Shown one piece after another: positions 63,404-64,000 of a stretch of 64,000 bases of DNA. The position numbers and the translations under genes are program-made. How positions within the stretch are numbered: position 1 is the first letter of the stretch; each line of letters starts with the position of its first letter. The notes beneath the pieces were generated by a model. The model made no database searches, was not told the origin of the DNA, and saw only the letters and a program-made list of their open reading frames with translations. This stretch comes from Dehalococcoides mccartyi. GTDB taxonomy: Bacteria > Chloroflexota > Dehalococcoidia > Dehalococcoidales > Dehalococcoidaceae. The DNA lies in the NCBI RefSeq assembly GCF_001889305.1, contig NZ_CP013074.1:62001-126000 (forward strand), given 5' to 3'.

Positions 63404-64000
63404 TTAAAACATATCTTTCAGCTTGTAAGTCCGCCCTGTTTGGACTGAACCAAAGCCGTATTTCTGGCGGATTTTATCCAGAGAGGCATCCAGTTTTTCC
63501 AGCCGGGCTCTGGCCGGGTCTATTTCCAGCTGTTTTTCCGGGCCGCAGAAATCACTTATGCCCACTCCCAGCAGCCTGACTGAGCGGCGGTCTGAATCCA
63601 GTATGCCGTTCATCAGTTTGAGGGCGGTTTGGAATATTTCCTGATTGCCTGAGCAGGGGTGATTAAGGTGTTTTTGGCGGGTAAGGGTTGTAAAGTCTGC
63701 GAAGCGTATTTTTATCTGAACTACCCGTGTTTGTTTGCCACGTTTACGCAGGGTGGCGGCAATTTTTTCAGACAGATAACCCAGCTTTGCTTCCAGAAAG
63801 GTAAGATTTCGGGTATCAGTCTCAAAGGTGGTTTCACGGCTGATAGATTTGGCTTCGGCAGGCATTTCAACCGGGCGGTTGTCTATTCCCTTGGCGGCAT
63901 TTGAAAGGTATGGGGCGTATGCACCCAGACTGCTTTTTAAAAATGAAGCAGGCAGCGCAGCCAGCTTACCTAGAGTATCTATACCCAATGATTTCAGATG
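63404..64000 (-). CDS. dinB: DNA polymerase IV (Y family), C-terminal part; start beyond window
   Basis: The frame is open to the right edge (199 codons visible). It begins within the helix-hairpin-helix LKSLGIDTLGKLA of the thumb domain, continues through VEMPAEAKSISRETTFETDT (abbreviated), the family's start of the little-finger domain, and the little finger itself (VVQIKIRFADFTTLTRQ, RRSVRLLGVGISDF). The catalytic palm is outside the window. The TTG-like start that opens at 63988 is not a real start. An error-prone polymerase of this type would be expected under LexA control. Confidence 0.9.
   Translation of the reverse strand, partial: HLKSLGIDTLGKLAALPASFLKSSLGAYAPYLSNAAKGIDNRPVEMPAEAKSISRETTFETDTRNLTFLEAKLGYLSEKIAATLRKRGKQTRVVQIKIRFADFTTLTRQKHLNHPCSGNQEIFQTALKLMNGILDSDRRSVRLLGVGISDFCGPEKQLEIDPARARLEKLDASLDKIRQKYGFGSVQTGRTYKLKDMF

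Noticed and set aside
63988-64000. Start of the dinB gene at 63988
   Set aside because: The frame remains open to the edge and the sequence begins in the middle of the polymerase thumb domain.

Overview
The window is a gene-dense bacterial chromosome segment that I attribute to the obligate organohalide-respiring Chloroflexota lineage Dehalococcoides (D. mccartyi or a close relative). This rests on gene content and order recognised from memory, not on a search: a tat operon with several TatA/B proteins, a homocitrate-synthase-like gene matching the Re-citrate synthase described in Dehalococcoides, an archaeal-type phosphoglycerate mutase, and the order dnaA, obg, nadD, gyrB, relA, hisS, which I recall as the start of gene numbering in that genus. 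Coding density is high, TTG starts are common, four-base stop/start overlaps are frequent, and host base composition is near 50 % GC. No reductive dehalogenase gene, insertion sequence, CRISPR array or rRNA lies in the window.

Layout. 1-2.6 kb: TetR regulator (cut by the left edge) and two overlapping extended SDR genes. 3-7 kb: peroxiredoxin with a small winged-helix protein, tRNA-Arg, a LemA/M48 protease pair. 7-11 kb (minus): cysE, cutA, nadA, a methyltransferase with a PurM/HypE-like protein, and an Rrf2 regulator. 11.6-17.3 kb (minus): ApbE with a Tat signal, two NosR/RdhC-like membrane flavoproteins, then tatA-tatA-tatB-tatC. 17.4-25 kb (plus): folP-folK-PTPS, recA-recX-rny-ymdB-PHP-plsY. 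25-33 kb: an endonuclease III-like glycosylase, TrmO, Re-citrate synthase, HIT, a small AbrB/YbjQ/PLDc_N/ABC exporter operon, an InlB-repeat membrane protein, a DUF296 protein, and a 55-aa desulforedoxin-like protein. 33-50 kb: tRNA-Glu, argC, a Kef-type antiporter, MBL hydrolase, B12/radical-SAM protein, gyrA with a TPR protein, a NifU-domain protein, aspartate kinase, apgM, tRNA-Pro, mazG, a YugP protease, rpsT, lexA, aldolase and fmt. 50-60 kb: dnaA, a candidate origin, obg-nadD, gyrB, relA, hisS. 60-64 kb: saccharopine-dehydrogenase-like protein, a second plsY, ilvE, an AT-rich DUF3800 gene, and dinB (cut by the right edge).

How the genes fit together. The 11-17 kb block reads as a flavin export and membrane electron-transfer unit: ApbE would attach FMN to the SGAT/SGST threonine of the two membrane flavoproteins, ApbE itself carries a twin-arginine signal, and the Tat translocon is next door. 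The folate block may use a CExxHGH PTPS protein in place of FolB. The replication block is the most interesting part: DnaA has lost the usual major-groove DNA-contact residues (D433, H434, T435 and P423 by E. coli numbering are S, A, S and V) but keeps the R399 equivalent. The 330-bp gap after dnaA carries five same-orientation copies of a nonamer reading TTAT(C/A)(G/A)AA(A/C) on the minus strand, three of them 20-21 bp apart in very AT-rich DNA. I propose these as lineage-specific DnaA boxes of the chromosomal origin.
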